From the NCBI GenBank assembly GCA_016284355.1, contig JAEEOQ010000010.1, forward strand, positions 1 through 43,253: a stretch of DNA of 43,253 bases, written 5' to 3'. The notes beneath the pieces were generated by a model, which was given only the letters and a program-made list of their open reading frames with translations, was not told the DNA's origin and did not search any database. The position numbers and the translations under genes are program-made. Within the stretch, counting starts at the first letter, position 1, and the number at the start of each line of letters is the position of its first letter. This stretch comes from Lachnospiraceae bacterium. GTDB taxonomy: Bacteria; Bacillota; Clostridia; Lachnospirales; Lachnospiraceae. Shown in pieces: positions 8,527 to 15,555 of this stretch.

Positions 8527-9381
8527 ATGGGTATTTTAAGATTTAATTACCGAAGTGAAGAGCTTGGCAGGTACGTGGATGTCACCATCGTTATCCCGAC
8601 AGACCCTTATACCTATCACGATGAGCTTGGAGAAAAATTCGGCGGCAGATTTAAGGGAAAATACACTCCGGGTATGAAGTATCAGACCATATACCTTATA
8701 CACGGCGGCGGAGATGATGATACCCTTACATACCGCTATACAAACGCCGAAAGATATGCTGAGGAAAACAACGTAATGCTTGTAACTCCAAACATTACAA
8801 ATTCCTTTGGTGTAGACACAAAGTACGGCGTTAAATATCAGACTTTTATCGCTAAAGAGCTTCCAAAGGTTGTTCAAAGTCTCTTCCCTTCTTCTCCTAA
8901 ACGGGAAGACAACTTTATCATGGGATACGCCATGGGCGGAAATGTGGCTCTTGGCACCGCTCTGCTGCACCCCGAAAATTACGCAGCCTGCGTAGACCTC
9001 TCGGGAGGCATCGGCATGACCCTTGATACAAAACTTTTTAAAGAGGAGCTTGACGGCGACTACTTTAAGAATAATTTTAATATCTACAACACCACCTTTG
9101 GTGAAGGAAAAGACCTTGAAGGCTCAGATTACGATCTCTACTCTGCCGCTACAAAGAGCCTCAAAGATGGCGTAGCGGTTCCAAACCTCTTTATTGCCTG
9201 CGGTAGCAAGGAATTCATACGCGAGCGTGTGGAAGGTGATGTAAAGATATTAAAAAAGATCGGCTATCCTGTGACATACGAGTGCGCAGAAGGCTACGAT
9301 CATGACTTTGAGATGTGGGATAAATACATACGAGTAGCCATTGAAGAATGGCTGCCACTAAAAAACTGGAAGACCGATTAA
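8527..9381 (+). CDS. PF00756-type esterase homologue with the nucleophile Ser replaced by Ala
   Basis: A 284-residue alpha/beta-hydrolase of the esterase D/FrmB-like family. The oxyanion region (IYLIHGGGDDD) and the C-terminal His block (GYDHDFEMW) are present. The nucleophile elbow reads GYAMGG, with Ala135 encoded by GCC at 8929-8931, where family members including the paralogue at 32962 have GLSMGG. The usual acid region reads CGSKEF, where an Asp is expected. The gene is therefore either a non-catalytic binding protein or uses altered chemistry. It is the last gene of the MFS operon, preceded by GAGGAG, and its stop codon lies in the loop of a bidirectional terminator. Confidence 0.85.
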   Translation: MGILRFNYRSEELGRYVDVTIVIPTDPYTYHDELGEKFGGRFKGKYTPGMKYQTIYLIHGGGDDDTLTYRYTNAERYAEENNVMLVTPNITNSFGVDTKYGVKYQTFIAKELPKVVQSLFPSSPKREDNFIMGYAMGGNVALGTALLHPENYAACVDLSGGIGMTLDTKLFKEELDGDYFKNNFNIYNTTFGEGKDLEGSDYDLYSAATKSLKDGVAVPNLFIACGSKEFIRERVEGDVKILKKIGYPVTYECAEGYDHDFEMWDKYIRVAIEEWLPLKNWKTD

Positions 9382-9401
9382 GGTCTTCCAGTTACTTTTA
9401 C
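9361..9401. terminator. Bidirectional terminator holding both convergent stop codons
   Basis: A 12-bp perfect stem (9364-9375 and 9382-9393) has a 6-nt loop GATTAA. The plus-strand stop TAA (9379-9381) and the minus-strand stop TAA (9380-9378) both lie in this loop. T-rich tracts follow in both directions, stronger on the minus strand. Confidence 0.8.
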
Positions 9402-10220
9402 TAATCTTATCTTGCTGTTTTCTCTGCCAAATTCATCTGTGATGCTGTAAGCTATACGGTATACGCCAGGGGTATCCAGTACCTCTCCATCGCTTACAAG
9501 GCTTTCCGTTATCTCATCGCCTATTGATGAATATGCTTTGATCTCTTCTGCCCCATAGTATTCTTCTGCACTTTCTACAGTTACTACGCTCTTTCCGACT
9601 ATACGCGGAAGGTAATTATCAAAAGGATTACCCTCGCTCCAGATATCTGTAGGGTCCCATGTGGCTTCATCACCGATCTTGCGACCCTCGGGCTTTCCAA
9701 GAGGCCCCGGATCTTCGCTTTCATATATGGTAACAAGTGTACCGCTCTCGCAGTTATCGTAGATCCATTTAGCATCCATTACAGAAAGCCTGATGCATCC
9801 ATGAGAAGCAAGTTCTCCAAGTTTGTCGTACTCGCCTTTCATAAGGCTGTCGGGACTCATCTTTGTATAAGGCACCGAATGAAACAAAATGGAGCCTGTA
9901 ATACGGGTGGCATACTGCCCCCAGGTGTTTTCTACAAGGGCACGCCAGGTGTATTTGCTGCTGGTCTTAAAAGTACCAAGAGGTGTATACTCTCCTGCCG
10001 AGCAAACAAAAGCCTTCACAGGAACGGTGTACTTCCCCTTTTTATTTTTGCCGTAAACCGTAACAGTATTGCACTGTTTGTTTACTTTAATGTAATAAGC
10101 AGGAGTTTCTTTAGCCGCTAGTGCAGTACCTCCCGTAAATAAAGCATTTACCGCAGGTATCTGCAAAAGTATCAAAAACAAAAGAAAGAATATAGCTCCT
10201 CTTTTGATTACCTTATTCAT
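9378..10220 (-). CDS. L,D-transpeptidase (YkuD domain), exported
   Basis: A cell-wall enzyme of about 280 residues that makes or edits 3-3 peptidoglycan cross-links or anchors proteins. It has an N-terminal basic stretch and a hydrophobic signal or anchor segment. The YkuD domain follows, with the catalytic block SHGCIRLS (nucleophile Cys near residue 142) and an upstream conserved His in ILFHSVPY. The C-terminus looks like an Ig-like or cadherin-like tail (DEFGRENSKIRLVKVTG). I place the start at ATG 10220 (MNKVIK), with AGGGAG just upstream. It overlaps the end of the ABC-F gene by 8 bp, so the two are coupled. Confidence 0.9.
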   Translation of the reverse strand: MNKVIKRGAIFFLLFLILLQIPAVNALFTGGTALAAKETPAYYIKVNKQCNTVTVYGKNKKGKYTVPVKAFVCSAGEYTPLGTFKTSSKYTWRALVENTWGQYATRITGSILFHSVPYTKMSPDSLMKGEYDKLGELASHGCIRLSVMDAKWIYDNCESGTLVTIYESEDPGPLGKPEGRKIGDEATWDPTDIWSEGNPFDNYLPRIVGKSVVTVESAEEYYGAEEIKAYSSIGDEITESLVSDGEVLDTPGVYRIAYSITDEFGRENSKIRLVKVTGRP

Positions 10221-11877
10221 CTTCTCCCTCATTCATAGCTTCTTCTTCGTCAGCCTGCTCAGCCTCAAAGTTCATAACCTGACGCTTTCTTGCCATCTCA
10301 TCTGAATCAAGATACTCATCGTAAGTAGAGATCTTATCAATAAGACCGCCCGGAGTAAGCTCCATAATACGATTTGCGATAGTCTGTATAAACTGGTGAT
10401 CCTGGGATGTAAAAAGGATTACGCCCGGGAACTTTATAAGTCCGTTATTAAGTGCTGTAATAGACTCCATATCAAGGTGGTTTGTAGGCTCGTCAAGAAT
10501 AAGTACGTTTGCTGCCATGATCATAAGCTTACTGAGCATAACACGCACTTTTTCGCCACCTGAAAGTACTCTAACCTTCTTAACACCTTCTTCGCCTGCA
10601 AAAAGCATACGTCCAAGGAAACCTCTTACGTAGGTAACATCCTTTTCAGGCGAATATGGCATAAGCCAGTCTACTATCTGATCGTCTGAATCAAAATCCT
10701 TTGTGTTATCTTTAGGGAAGTACCCCTGGCTTGTAGTAACGCCCCACTTATACTCTCCTTCATCAGGCTCTATCTCGCCTGCAAGAATACGGAAAAGTGT
10801 AGTAGTTGCAAGGGTGTTAGGACCTACAAACGCAACTTTATCTTCTTTGTTGATTATGAACGAAATATCATCAAGTACCTTTACGCCATCGATAGTCTTA
10901 CTAAGATGGCTTACTGTAAGGACTTCATTTCCAATATCACGGGCAGGTCTAAAGTCGATGTAAGGATACTTTCTGCTTGAAGGTCTGATATCATCAAGCT
11001 CGATCTTTTCAAGGGCACGCTTACGGCTGGTTGCCTGCTTACTCTTAGAAGCATTTGCAGAGAATCTCTGAATGAACTCCTGGAGCTCTTTGATCTTCTC
11101 TTCCTTCTTCTTGTTTGCTTCCTTCATCTGGCGGATCATAAGCTGGCTGCTCTCGTACCAGAAATCGTAGTTACCTGCATAAAGCTGGATCTTACCGTAA
11201 TCAATATCCGCTGTATGTGTGCAGACCTTATTAAGGAAATATCTGTCGTGGGATACCACGATAACGGTATTGTCAAAGTTGATAAGGAACTCCTCAAGCC
11301 ATCTTATGGCATCAAGATCAAGGTGGTTTGTAGGCTCATCAAGAAGCAATATATCAGGGTTGCCAAAAAGAGCCTGGGCAAGGAGTATCTTAACCTTCTC
11401 ACTTGCTTTAAGCTCGCTCATCATCTTGTAGTGAAGCTCGCTTTCAATACCAAGACCGTTAAGAAGTGTCTCAGCGTCGCTCTCTGCTGTCCATCCGTCC
11501 ATCTCGGCAAATTCTGTCTCAAGCTCTGAAGCTCTTATACCGTCTTCATCTGTAAAATCTTCTTTCGCGTAGATAGCGTCTTTTTCTTTCATAATATCGT
11601 AAAGACGCTTATTACCCATAATAACAGTATCAAGTACTGAAAAACCATCGTACTTGAAGTGATCCTGCTGTAAGAAAGAAAGACGCTGGCCCGGAGTAAT
11701 AATAACCTCACCCTTTGTAGGCTCAAGCTGTCCGTTTAATATCTTTAAAAAGGTAGACTTTCCTGCGCCGTTTGCTCCGATAAGGCCGTAGCAGTTGCCC
11801 TCTGTAAACTTGATATTTACATCTTCAAATAAGGCTCTCTTTCCGAGACGCAGTGTTATATTTGCTGCCTGAATCAT
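10213..11877 (-). CDS. ABC-F family ATPase (YbiT-like) with a degenerate second nucleotide site
   Basis: A soluble protein of about 554 residues with two ABC cassettes, a charged linker (residues near 240-310, KKKEEKIKELQEF) and no membrane segment, as in ribosome-associated ABC-F translation factors. The first Walker A is GANGAGKST and both Walker B/D-loop blocks read LDEPTNHLD. The second P-loop is GPNTLATTT, lacking the GK(S/T) lysine. The first signature is KASEKVK where LSGGE is expected, while the second is intact (LSGGEKVR). ATG 11877 follows GGAGATTGG. Role in translation or antibiotic tolerance is inferred from the family. The 3' end overlaps the transpeptidase gene. Confidence 0.92.
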   Translation of the reverse strand: MIQAANITLRLGKRALFEDVNIKFTEGNCYGLIGANGAGKSTFLKILNGQLEPTKGEVIITPGQRLSFLQQDHFKYDGFSVLDTVIMGNKRLYDIMKEKDAIYAKEDFTDEDGIRASELETEFAEMDGWTAESDAETLLNGLGIESELHYKMMSELKASEKVKILLAQALFGNPDILLLDEPTNHLDLDAIRWLEEFLINFDNTVIVVSHDRYFLNKVCTHTADIDYGKIQLYAGNYDFWYESSQLMIRQMKEANKKKEEKIKELQEFIQRFSANASKSKQATSRKRALEKIELDDIRPSSRKYPYIDFRPARDIGNEVLTVSHLSKTIDGVKVLDDISFIINKEDKVAFVGPNTLATTTLFRILAGEIEPDEGEYKWGVTTSQGYFPKDNTKDFDSDDQIVDWLMPYSPEKDVTYVRGFLGRMLFAGEEGVKKVRVLSGGEKVRVMLSKLMIMAANVLILDEPTNHLDMESITALNNGLIKFPGVILFTSQDHQFIQTIANRIMELTPGGLIDKISTYDEYLDSDEMARKRQVMNFEAEQADEEEAMNEGEDE

Positions 11878-11932
11878 TTTTCCAATCTCCAATCTGTAAA
11901 ACAAAAAACTATCTAATTACACATTCTTTACT

Positions 11933-11960
11933 ATTGTACAGGAATATCCGAAATTTGCAA
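11933..11960 (-). promoter_or_regulatory. Probable promoter of the ABC-F/transpeptidase operon
   Basis: On the minus strand TTGCAA (11960-11955), a 16-bp spacer and TACAAT (11938-11933), about 55 bp upstream of the ABC-F start. Confidence 0.55.
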
Positions 11961-11991
11961 GTACTATTTAACATAAGAAGCTATTCAGACA

Positions 11992-12747
11992 TCAAAGGTC
12001 TACCACCAGCTCCACAGGGCAGTGATCCGAGCCCATTACCTCGTTATGTATATCCGCGCTTACAAGCTTATCTTTTAAGCTTTCTGATACAATAAAGTAA
12101 TCGATACGCCAGCCGGAGTTGTTCTCTCTTGCATGAAACCTGTAGCTCCACCAGGAGTAAATATTTTCCCTGTCAGGATAAAAATATCTGAAGGTATCTA
12201 TAAAGCCGCTGCTTAGAACGTTTGTCATCTTAGCGCGTTCCTCATCGGTAAAACCGGCATTCATATGATTTGTTTTAGGATTTTTAAGATCGATCTCTTC
12301 GTGAGCCACGTTAAGGTCACCGCAGTAGATAACATGTTTCTTTGCAGCAAGCCCTTTTACATAAGCCAGAAAATCATCTTCCCATTTCATCCTGTAATCA
12401 AGCCTTTTAAGCCCGTCCTGGGAATTTGGCGTATAAACTGTAATAAAGTAATAATCAGGGTACTCAAGGGTTATCACTCTTCCCTCATGGTCATGCTCAT
12501 CTATTCCGATACCGTATGTTACGTTAAGCGGCTCATGTTTTGTAAAGATAGCTGTTCCGCTATAGCCCTTCTTTTCTGCGTAGTTAAAATACTGATAATA
12601 CCCCGGCAGGTCAAGTACAGCCTGTCCTTCCTGCATCTTTGTCTCCTGAAGGCAGAAAAAATCAGCATCAAGAGCTTTAAAGCTTTCATAAAATCCTTTT
12701 CCGAGTACGGCGCGAAGTCCGTTTACATTCCAAGATATGAGTTTCAT
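11992..12747 (-). CDS. xth: Exodeoxyribonuclease III (ExoA/Xth-type AP endonuclease)
   Basis: A 251-residue DNA repair enzyme that cuts at abasic sites and degrades duplex DNA 3'-5'. The family blocks are all visible: [13 protein letters not shown] at the N-terminus, the metal ligand Glu in [20 protein letters not shown], and the C-terminal GSDHCPVEL with catalytic His. Length is normal for the family. AAAGGGAATAAT precedes the start. It is divergent from the thiamine operon and stands alone. Confidence 0.96.
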   Translation of the reverse strand: MKLISWNVNGLRAVLGKGFYESFKALDADFFCLQETKMQEGQAVLDLPGYYQYFNYAEKKGYSGTAIFTKHEPLNVTYGIGIDEHDHEGRVITLEYPDYYFITVYTPNSQDGLKRLDYRMKWEDDFLAYVKGLAAKKHVIYCGDLNVAHEEIDLKNPKTNHMNAGFTDEERAKMTNVLSSGFIDTFRYFYPDRENIYSWWSYRFHARENNSGWRIDYFIVSESLKDKLVSADIHNEVMGSDHCPVELVVDL

Positions 12748-12812
12748 ATTATTCCCTTTCAGACAAGCGTAAATTCTTCATTCCTGTACCATTTTAACCG
12801 CAAAATCACGTC

Positions 12813-12841
12813 TTGACAAGTTAAAATGAGTCTGATATATT
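12813..12841 (+). promoter_or_regulatory. Consensus sigma-A promoter of the thiamine operon
   Basis: TTGACA (12813-12818), a 17-bp spacer and TATATT (12836-12841), with TG upstream of the -10 box. Transcription would begin near 12849, at a small hairpin (GTTGACA at 12849-12855, TGTCAAC at 12864-12870) that precedes the riboswitch. Confidence 0.8.
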
Positions 12842-12870
12842 TACTCTCGTTGACAGGTATACATGTCAAC

Positions 12871-12955
12871 AAGCTGGGGGCGCCCGTTGGCTGAGATGTA
12901 ACAAAGGTTACAGTCCCTTATAACTTGATCCGGTTAGTACCGGCGTAAGGAAGCA
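12871..12955 (+). ncRNA. TPP riboswitch (THI element)
   Basis: The conserved TPP aptamer is clear: GGGGGCGCCC, GGCTGAGATG, the pyrophosphate-side block CTTGATCCGGTTAGTACC and the closing GGCGTAAGGA. It lies in the leader of thiT-thiN, which import and activate thiamine, so it gives feedback by the end product TPP. The 3' strand (GAAGCAAA at 12950-12957) can pair with 12977-12984, which links ligand binding to the hairpin over the ribosome binding site. Confidence 0.96.
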
Positions 12956-12983
12956 AACAGATTAATACTTAACTTATTTGCTT

Positions 12984-13011
12984 CTCCTTGCGTATGTAAG
13001 GAGGTTTTTTT
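12984..13011 (+). terminator. Riboswitch expression platform: terminator hairpin that also covers the thiT ribosome binding site
   Basis: An 8-bp stem with a GTAT loop (12984-12991 and 12996-13003) is followed by seven T's. The 3' arm is the AAGGAG ribosome binding site of thiT, and the start codon follows the T run. The alternative pairing 12950-12957 with 12977-12984 takes away the first base of the 5' arm and would compete with the hairpin. Confidence 0.7.
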
Positions 13012-13731
13012 ATGTCTTTTATCCATCTTGTTGAAGACGGAAGCTACTATGAGCTTACAAAAACAGGCTACATAGCTCTTACCGTTCTTCTTATCGCAGC
13101 TATCGCTATAGCAGCAATCATCGTTTCACTTAAGCAAAACAAAGAAAACAAAGTACAGCTTAATGCAAGGATCCTTGCTTTTGTAGGTATTTCAATTGCT
13201 CTTGCCTTTGTAACATCCTACATTAAGTTCGAGCTTCCTATGGGCGGCTCCGTTACACTTTTTTCAATGTTTTTTATCTGCTATATCGGTTACCTTTACG
13301 GTATCAAAGTAGGCTTTATAACCGCGTTTGCTTACAGTCTTCTTGCCTTTATGCAAACAGGAGCAACCTATTTTCTTACACCTTTCCAGGTTTGCTGTGA
13401 TTACTTTTTTGCATTTACCGCACTTGGCATCGCAGCTTTCTGGCAGAAGAAAAAGAACGGTCTGCTTTGGGGCTATATAGTTGCCTGCATCGTGCGCGGA
13501 CTTTTCCATACCATCGGCGGATATATGTACTGGATGGATTACATGCCTGAGTGGTTCCCAAAGGCTCTTACCGCAGTATATTCACCTATTTACAATTACA
13601 GCTACATCCTTGCAGAGATGATCATCACAATCATCGTTATCAGCCTTCCGCCTGTAAAGAAGGCACTTGCATATATTGAAAATACTTACGGCCCTGAAAA
13701 TAATGCGGCTGTTAAAGAGCAGCAGGCTTAA
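13012..13731 (+). CDS. thiT: Thiamine-specific ECF transporter S component
   Basis: A 239-residue membrane protein of the ThiT family. It is the substrate-binding S component that works with the shared EcfAA'T module, which is not encoded here. About six to seven membrane segments are visible, with an extra N-terminal segment (residues 18-40). The family region KFELPMGGSVTLFSMFF follows. A conserved aromatic-rich part, RGLFHTIGGYMYWMDYMPEW, fits the thiamine pocket of ThiT. The TPP riboswitch upstream and thiN downstream support thiamine as substrate. Confidence 0.94.
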   Translation: MSFIHLVEDGSYYELTKTGYIALTVLLIAAIAIAAIIVSLKQNKENKVQLNARILAFVGISIALAFVTSYIKFELPMGGSVTLFSMFFICYIGYLYGIKVGFITAFAYSLLAFMQTGATYFLTPFQVCCDYFFAFTALGIAAFWQKKKNGLLWGYIVACIVRGLFHTIGGYMYWMDYMPEWFPKALTAVYSPIYNYSYILAEMIITIIVISLPPVKKALAYIENTYGPENNAAVKEQQA

Positions 13732-13760
13732 ACAGACAGCCGTATGCATTCGGAGTTTTT

Positions 13761-14390
13761 ATGAGAAGATGTGTTATTATCGGCAATGCACCGATTTCAG
13801 ATCCAAACAGAATAAAAAAGCTTATAAAAAGCGATGACTATGTGATCTGCTGTGACGGAGGCTTAAGACATGCAAATGCTCTAGGCGTCACTCCGGATCT
13901 TTTGGTAGGGGATTTTGATTCATACACTAAACCCGAGACAGATATCGAGACCATAGTCCTTCCTCGTGAAAAAGATGATACCGATTCCTTTTTTGCCGCA
14001 AAAGAAGGGGCAAGACGCGGATTTAAAGACTTTCTGCTCCTTGGCATATTTGGCGGAAGACTTGATCACTCCATGGTAAATGTTTCGGTCATGCTTTGGC
14101 TCTTTGAAAAAGGATGCCATGTCATTGCCGCAGATGATTATTCTGAAATGCAGATAGTAGGAAATGAGCCGGTATCTATAGACAGCTCGTATCCGTATTT
14201 TTCTCTTCTTGCTCTTGAAGGCGTAGCAAAGGGCGTAAACATAACCGGCGCCAAGTTTCCTCTTACAGAAGGAACAGTTACTGCCGCTTACCAGTTTGCT
14301 ACAAGCAATGAAGTAACACCCGGTGAAACTGCTATGGTTTCATCAAAAGAAGGACATCTGCTTCTCATAAAAGTATTAAAAGATATATAA
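13761..14390 (+). CDS. thiN: Thiamine pyrophosphokinase
   Basis: A 209-residue cytoplasmic enzyme that transfers pyrophosphate from ATP to thiamine to give TPP. The family motifs are GNAPI, CCDGGLRHA, PDLLVGDFDS, the DDTDSFFAAKEG catalytic block and LGIFGGRLDHSMVN. It starts 29 bp after thiT, and the two form the operon under the TPP riboswitch. Imported thiamine is thus turned into the ligand that shuts the operon off. Length is normal. Confidence 0.95.
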   Translation: MRRCVIIGNAPISDPNRIKKLIKSDDYVICCDGGLRHANALGVTPDLLVGDFDSYTKPETDIETIVLPREKDDTDSFFAAKEGARRGFKDFLLLGIFGGRLDHSMVNVSVMLWLFEKGCHVIAADDYSEMQIVGNEPVSIDSSYPYFSLLALEGVAKGVNITGAKFPLTEGTVTAAYQFATSNEVTPGETAMVSSKEGHLLLIKVLKDI

Positions 14391-14400
14391 ACAGCATTAT

Positions 14401-14429
14401 AAAAGCCTCGGGCGCTGCCCGAGGCTTTT
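14401..14429. terminator. Bidirectional terminator between thiN and the DUF6033-like gene
   Basis: A perfect 13-bp stem with a GCT loop (AAAAGCCTCGGGC paired to its complement). It ends in four T's on each strand and lies between two convergent genes. Confidence 0.9.
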
Positions 14430-14478
14430 GATCTTACCTGCAAGAAATATCAAAAATTAGTAATAAACGTAATTAAAA

Positions 14479-15393
14479 CTAGAAAGTAAAGTCAATGTTT
14501 CTTCCAACAGACTCTTCTGCCGGTGCAAGAACCGTACTTGCGTTGTTAACTGCAAAGTCGCTTACCTGTCTTATAAGGCTGTCCATAGAATCTGCACGAA
14601 ACTCGATATACTCAACATCCTCATTGTCAAAGATGCTCTCATCGTATTCTATCTCGTCATCGTCTTCTGCTTTATCTGCCTTTTTATCACGAAGCTTATC
14701 AAGCCTTGCATCCTCAGCCTTCTTCTTTGCAGCCTTCTGCGCTTTAGCTTTTTCTGCCTTCTTCTTATCTGCTGCCTTCTCAAGTCTTTCTTTCATGCCG
14801 TTTCCGGTCTTCTTTGCTGTATTAGCGGTCTTCTTTTCAACTGTAGCAAAGAATGTGGTATTACCATTCTCATCAACAGAAACGCCAAAATTCTTTATAT
14901 TAGCGCCGCTGCTTGCAAAGCTTGTTTTTGCCTGTGCGAGCTGAGCTTTGCTCATCTCGATGATGCCTTCATATCTCTTTCTGAAGGTCTCATCTGTAGC
15001 CATTTTCTCAAGCTTTTCTTCATCAATAAGAACTACCGGCTTATTTGCATTTCCATAAAGCGCTGCATTTGCCGCTACCTGGCCTTTCATATCCTTGCTT
15101 ACAAGGATAAAGTCCATATCTCCAAACTTTGATTTAAGCTTGTCATAGTACTCAGTAGCCTTTTCGCTAAGCTGCGCATTACCGATTACAACACCGTAAG
15201 TGTCATGCGCCTTCGGTATAAGTGAGCTGCCCTTTTCTACAGGCTTAAAGGTGGTAGTCTTAACATTCTGATCTACCTTACCCGTAGTGGCATCGGCTTT
15301 TGAGTAGGTTTTCTCTGTCTTAACAGAGCTTCCGGTTTTATAAGCCTGAGTGGCTTTCTGGTATCCGGCTATACCGCCTATCATATTGCTCAT
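14479..15393 (-). CDS. DUF6033-like protein of unknown function
   Basis: A 304-residue protein with no signal peptide or membrane segment. The N-terminus (MSNMIGGIAGYQKATQAY) and the central part (LSEKATEYYDKLKSKFGDMDFILVS, KPVVLIDEEKLEKMA) resemble the DUF6033 family that I recall from Lachnospiraceae. After residue 190 there is a lysine/alanine-rich, probably coiled-coil region (KAEKAKAQKAAKKKAEDARLD) and an acidic stretch (KAEDDDEIEYDE). ATG 15393 follows GGAAAGGAGA; the longer frame is rejected. It stands alone, and its promoter region has both a sigma-A-like and a sigma-28-like element. Function is unknown. Confidence 0.75.
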   Translation of the reverse strand: MSNMIGGIAGYQKATQAYKTGSSVKTEKTYSKADATTGKVDQNVKTTTFKPVEKGSSLIPKAHDTYGVVIGNAQLSEKATEYYDKLKSKFGDMDFILVSKDMKGQVAANAALYGNANKPVVLIDEEKLEKMATDETFRKRYEGIIEMSKAQLAQAKTSFASSGANIKNFGVSVDENGNTTFFATVEKKTANTAKKTGNGMKERLEKAADKKKAEKAKAQKAAKKKAEDARLDKLRDKKADKAEDDDEIEYDESIFDNEDVEYIEFRADSMDSLIRQVSDFAVNNASTVLAPAEESVGRNIDFTF

Positions 15394-15493
15394 ACCTTGA
15401 GTCTCCTTTCCTCCTTGAAAATACTCATAAGTTGCTTTTCCCAAATCCTTTTGGGAGAAAGGCAAAAAGTTCTACTCACGCCTTTCACTTTAT

Positions 15494-15536
15494 ATATCGT
15501 CAGACTATTTATAAATCTTTAGGAGAAAAATCTCAA
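15494..15536 (-). promoter_or_regulatory. Promoter region of the DUF6033-like gene (sigma-A and possible sigma-28 elements)
   Basis: On the minus strand TTGAGA (15536-15531), 17 bp and TATAAA (15513-15508) form a sigma-A-like pair. Overlapping it, TAAA (15521-15518), 16 bp and GACGATAT (15501-15494) resemble the flagellar sigma-28 consensus TAAA-N15-GCCGATAA in all but two -10 positions and one spacer base. Confidence 0.4.
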
Positions 15537-15541
15537 AATAC

Positions 15542-15553
15542 TCAAGGCCTTGA
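15542..15553. repeat. 12-bp perfect palindrome after bceB
   Basis: TCAAGGCCTTGA, perfectly self-complementary, two bases past the bceB stop and upstream of the DUF6033-like promoter. It has no loop or T tract, so it is not a typical terminator. It could be a protein binding site. Confidence 0.35.
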
Positions 15554-15555
15554 AA

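Noticed and set aside
12265..12816. A 183-codon plus-strand frame opposite xth
   Set aside because: It is the antisense shadow of the exonuclease III gene and runs into the riboswitch promoter.
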